Assembly: GCF_025564085.1 (NCBI RefSeq)
Contig: NZ_JAMGZJ010000072.1
Span: 124,001 to 188,000, forward strand
Direction of reading: 5' to 3'
DNA: 64,000 bases
Source of the DNA: Silvania confinis
GTDB taxonomy: Bacteria > Pseudomonadota > Gammaproteobacteria > Enterobacterales > Enterobacteriaceae
The notes under the pieces were generated by a model. That model had not been told where the DNA came from. It did not search any database and saw nothing but the letters and a program-made list of their open reading frames with translations. The position numbers were made by a program, and so were the translations under genes. Positions 62,885 to 64,000 of this stretch are shown here, piece after piece (the first letter of the stretch is position 1; every line of letters begins with the position of its first letter).

Positions 62885-64000
62885 TTATTTCAGCGGCGAG
62901 TTTTTGCGTTCGATGCTGTAGCGTTCCAGTTCTTTATACGGAACCACCTTGCTTTTCTTCTTACGCACGTCCACCACCGTCATGCGGTCGGTGCAGGAGT
63001 AGCACGGGTCGAGGCTGCCGATAATCAGCGGCGCATCAGAAACCGTGTTGCCACGCAGCATATAGCGCAGGGTTGGCCAGTTGGCGTAGGTGGCCGCCCG
63101 GCAGCGCCAGCGCCACAGCTTCTGGTTGTCGCCGGTCATGCTCCAGTGGATATCATCCCCGCGCGGCGCTTCGCTAAAGCCCAGCGCAAAGCGGTTCGGG
63201 ATGTAGGTAAAGCCTTCCACCATCAGCTCGCCGCCCGGCAGGTTGTCGAGGCCGTAATCGATCATGTTGAGGGCGGTGTAGACTTCGTTGATGCGCACTT
63301 TCAGGCGTGAAATCACGTCGCAGCCCTGCTCCACGTGGACTTCCATCGGCAGCAGGCCGTAGCCAACAAACGGGTGATCGGCGCGGGTGTCGCGGGCGTG
63401 GCCGCTGGCGCGCACCATCGGGCCGACGTTGCTGAAATCGCGGGCGATCTGCGGGTCGAGGCGGCCCACGCCCACGGTGCGCTGGTCGATGTTCGGGGTG
63501 CTCAGCAGAATATCCACCAGGTCCTGCACTTCGCGGCGCATCTGCTGGGCCAGCAGGCGGGTCTGGATCATGTCGTCTTTCAGCAGATCGCGACGGATGC
63601 CGCCGATCAGGTTCAGGCCGTAGGTTTTACGCGCCCCGGTGAGGATCTCCGCCATCTTCATCGAGGTTTCACGCACGCGGAAGAACTGCATAAAGCCAGA
63701 GTCAAAGCCGACAAAGTGGCAGGCCAGGCCGAGGTTCAGCAGGTGCGAGTGCAGACGCTCGACCTCCAGCAGGATCGCGCGGATCATCTGGGCGCGTTCC
63801 GGCACCACGATCCCCATCGCGTTCTCTACCGAGGTGGTGTACGCGGTGCTGTGGGCAAAGCCGCAGATGCCGCACACGCGGTCGGACAGGAAGGTGACTT
63901 CGTTGTAGCCCATCCGCGTTTCGGCCAGCTTTTCCATTCCGCGATGGACGTAGAACAGGCGGTAGTCGGCGTCGATAATGTTCTCGCCGTCGACGAACAG
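62885..64000 (-). CDS. hycE: HycE, hydrogenase-3 large subunit (5' part outside the window)
   Basis: The frame is open from the window edge, and the last ~371 residues are present. VCGICGFAHS and DPCYSCTDR supply the four nickel-ligand cysteines. The last 32 residues (MTVVDVRKKKSKVVPYKELE onward) after the DPCYSCTDR arginine are the tail that HycI removes. Other conserved parts are RGMEKLAETRMGYNEVTFLSDR and APRGDDIHWSMTGDNQKLWRW. It makes H2 from protons. hycD and earlier genes should lie beyond the window. Confidence 0.96.
   Translation of the reverse strand: MFVDGENIIDADYRLFYVHRGMEKLAETRMGYNEVTFLSDRVCGICGFAHSTAYTTSVENAMGIVVPERAQMIRAILLEVERLHSHLLNLGLACHFVGFDSGFMQFFRVRETSMKMAEILTGARKTYGLNLIGGIRRDLLKDDMIQTRLLAQQMRREVQDLVDILLSTPNIDQRTVGVGRLDPQIARDFSNVGPMVRASGHARDTRADHPFVGYGLLPMEVHVEQGCDVISRLKVRINEVYTALNMIDYGLDNLPGGELMVEGFTYIPNRFALGFSEAPRGDDIHWSMTGDNQKLWRWRCRAATYANWPTLRYMLRGNTVSDAPLIIGSLDPCYSCTDRMTVVDVRKKKSKVVPYKELERYSIERKNSPLK

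Overview
The window comes from an enteric gammaproteobacterium, most likely of the Enterobacter / Lelliottia / Leclercia group. The evidence is gene order and protein similarity to E. coli loci (ydeI-ydeJ, yahBDFGIJ, yqaE-alaE-ygaC-ygaM-nrdHIEF, hypF-hydN next to hycI-hycE), the generally GC-rich coding sequence, and REP elements between genes. Assignments are from reading the sequence; no database search was run.

Layout. (1) 1-6.1 kb: end of an unknown gene, an IrmA-like secreted protein, a CspA-type cold-shock gene with its long leader, a degenerate element-derived gene, stress genes yciG-yciF, a three-gene membrane/ydeJ operon and the OB-fold stress gene ydeI. (2) 6.2-20.6 kb: a contact-dependent inhibition locus, cdiB-cdiC-cdiA-cdiI. 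CdiC is a HlyC-like lysine acyltransferase, and CdiA has 2829 residues with VENN at residue 2534. An array of orphan immunity genes with leftover toxin tails follows, then an Ail/OmpX-like outer-membrane protein. An alignable ~90-bp block with two RcsB-like boxes lies upstream of both cdiB and the ail-like gene. (3) 20.7-23 kb: LysR regulator, short-chain dehydrogenase and methyltransferase. (4) 23.2-32.2 kb: yahJ-yahI-permease-yahG-yahF-yahD with divergent yahB. This looks like a carbamoyl-transfer pathway ending in carbamate kinase, but no yahE-type (DUF2877) gene is present. (5) 32.2-38.6 kb: yqaE, a DUF2158 gene, alaE, ygaC, ygaM and nrdHIEF, with nrdE starting at TTG. (6) 38.6-43.8 kb: EamA exporter with divergent MarR regulator, EcsC-family protein, an unrecognised HEPN-like gene and a frameshifted PhzF-family gene. 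(7) 43.9-52.3 kb: selenoprotein formate dehydrogenase fdhF (in-frame TGA at codon 140), nickel permease, hypF, a second fdhF with cysteine at position 140, and hydN. Both dehydrogenase units have sigma-54 promoters and a nearly identical upstream element. (8) 52.4-60.7 kb: an AT-richer accessory island. It holds an iutA-like remnant, an effector-immunity-hcp unit, a RelE/ParE toxin-antitoxin pair, an IetAS-type AAA+/subtilase defence pair with a frameshift in the protease, a 13-copy hexamer repeat, and a second copy of the effector cassette that keeps only the immunity gene. In E. coli the asc genes occupy this place. (9) 60.7-64 kb: hycI, hycH, hycG, hycF and the start-truncated hycE of formate hydrogenlyase.

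How it fits together. Formate dehydrogenase, HydN, HypF, nickel uptake and Hyc subunits form one formate hydrogenlyase region, probably under FhlA/sigma-54. Two competition systems (CDI and a T6SS-type cassette) and one antiviral system (IetAS) are inserted into otherwise conserved chromosome. Both competition loci show toxin loss with immunity retention.
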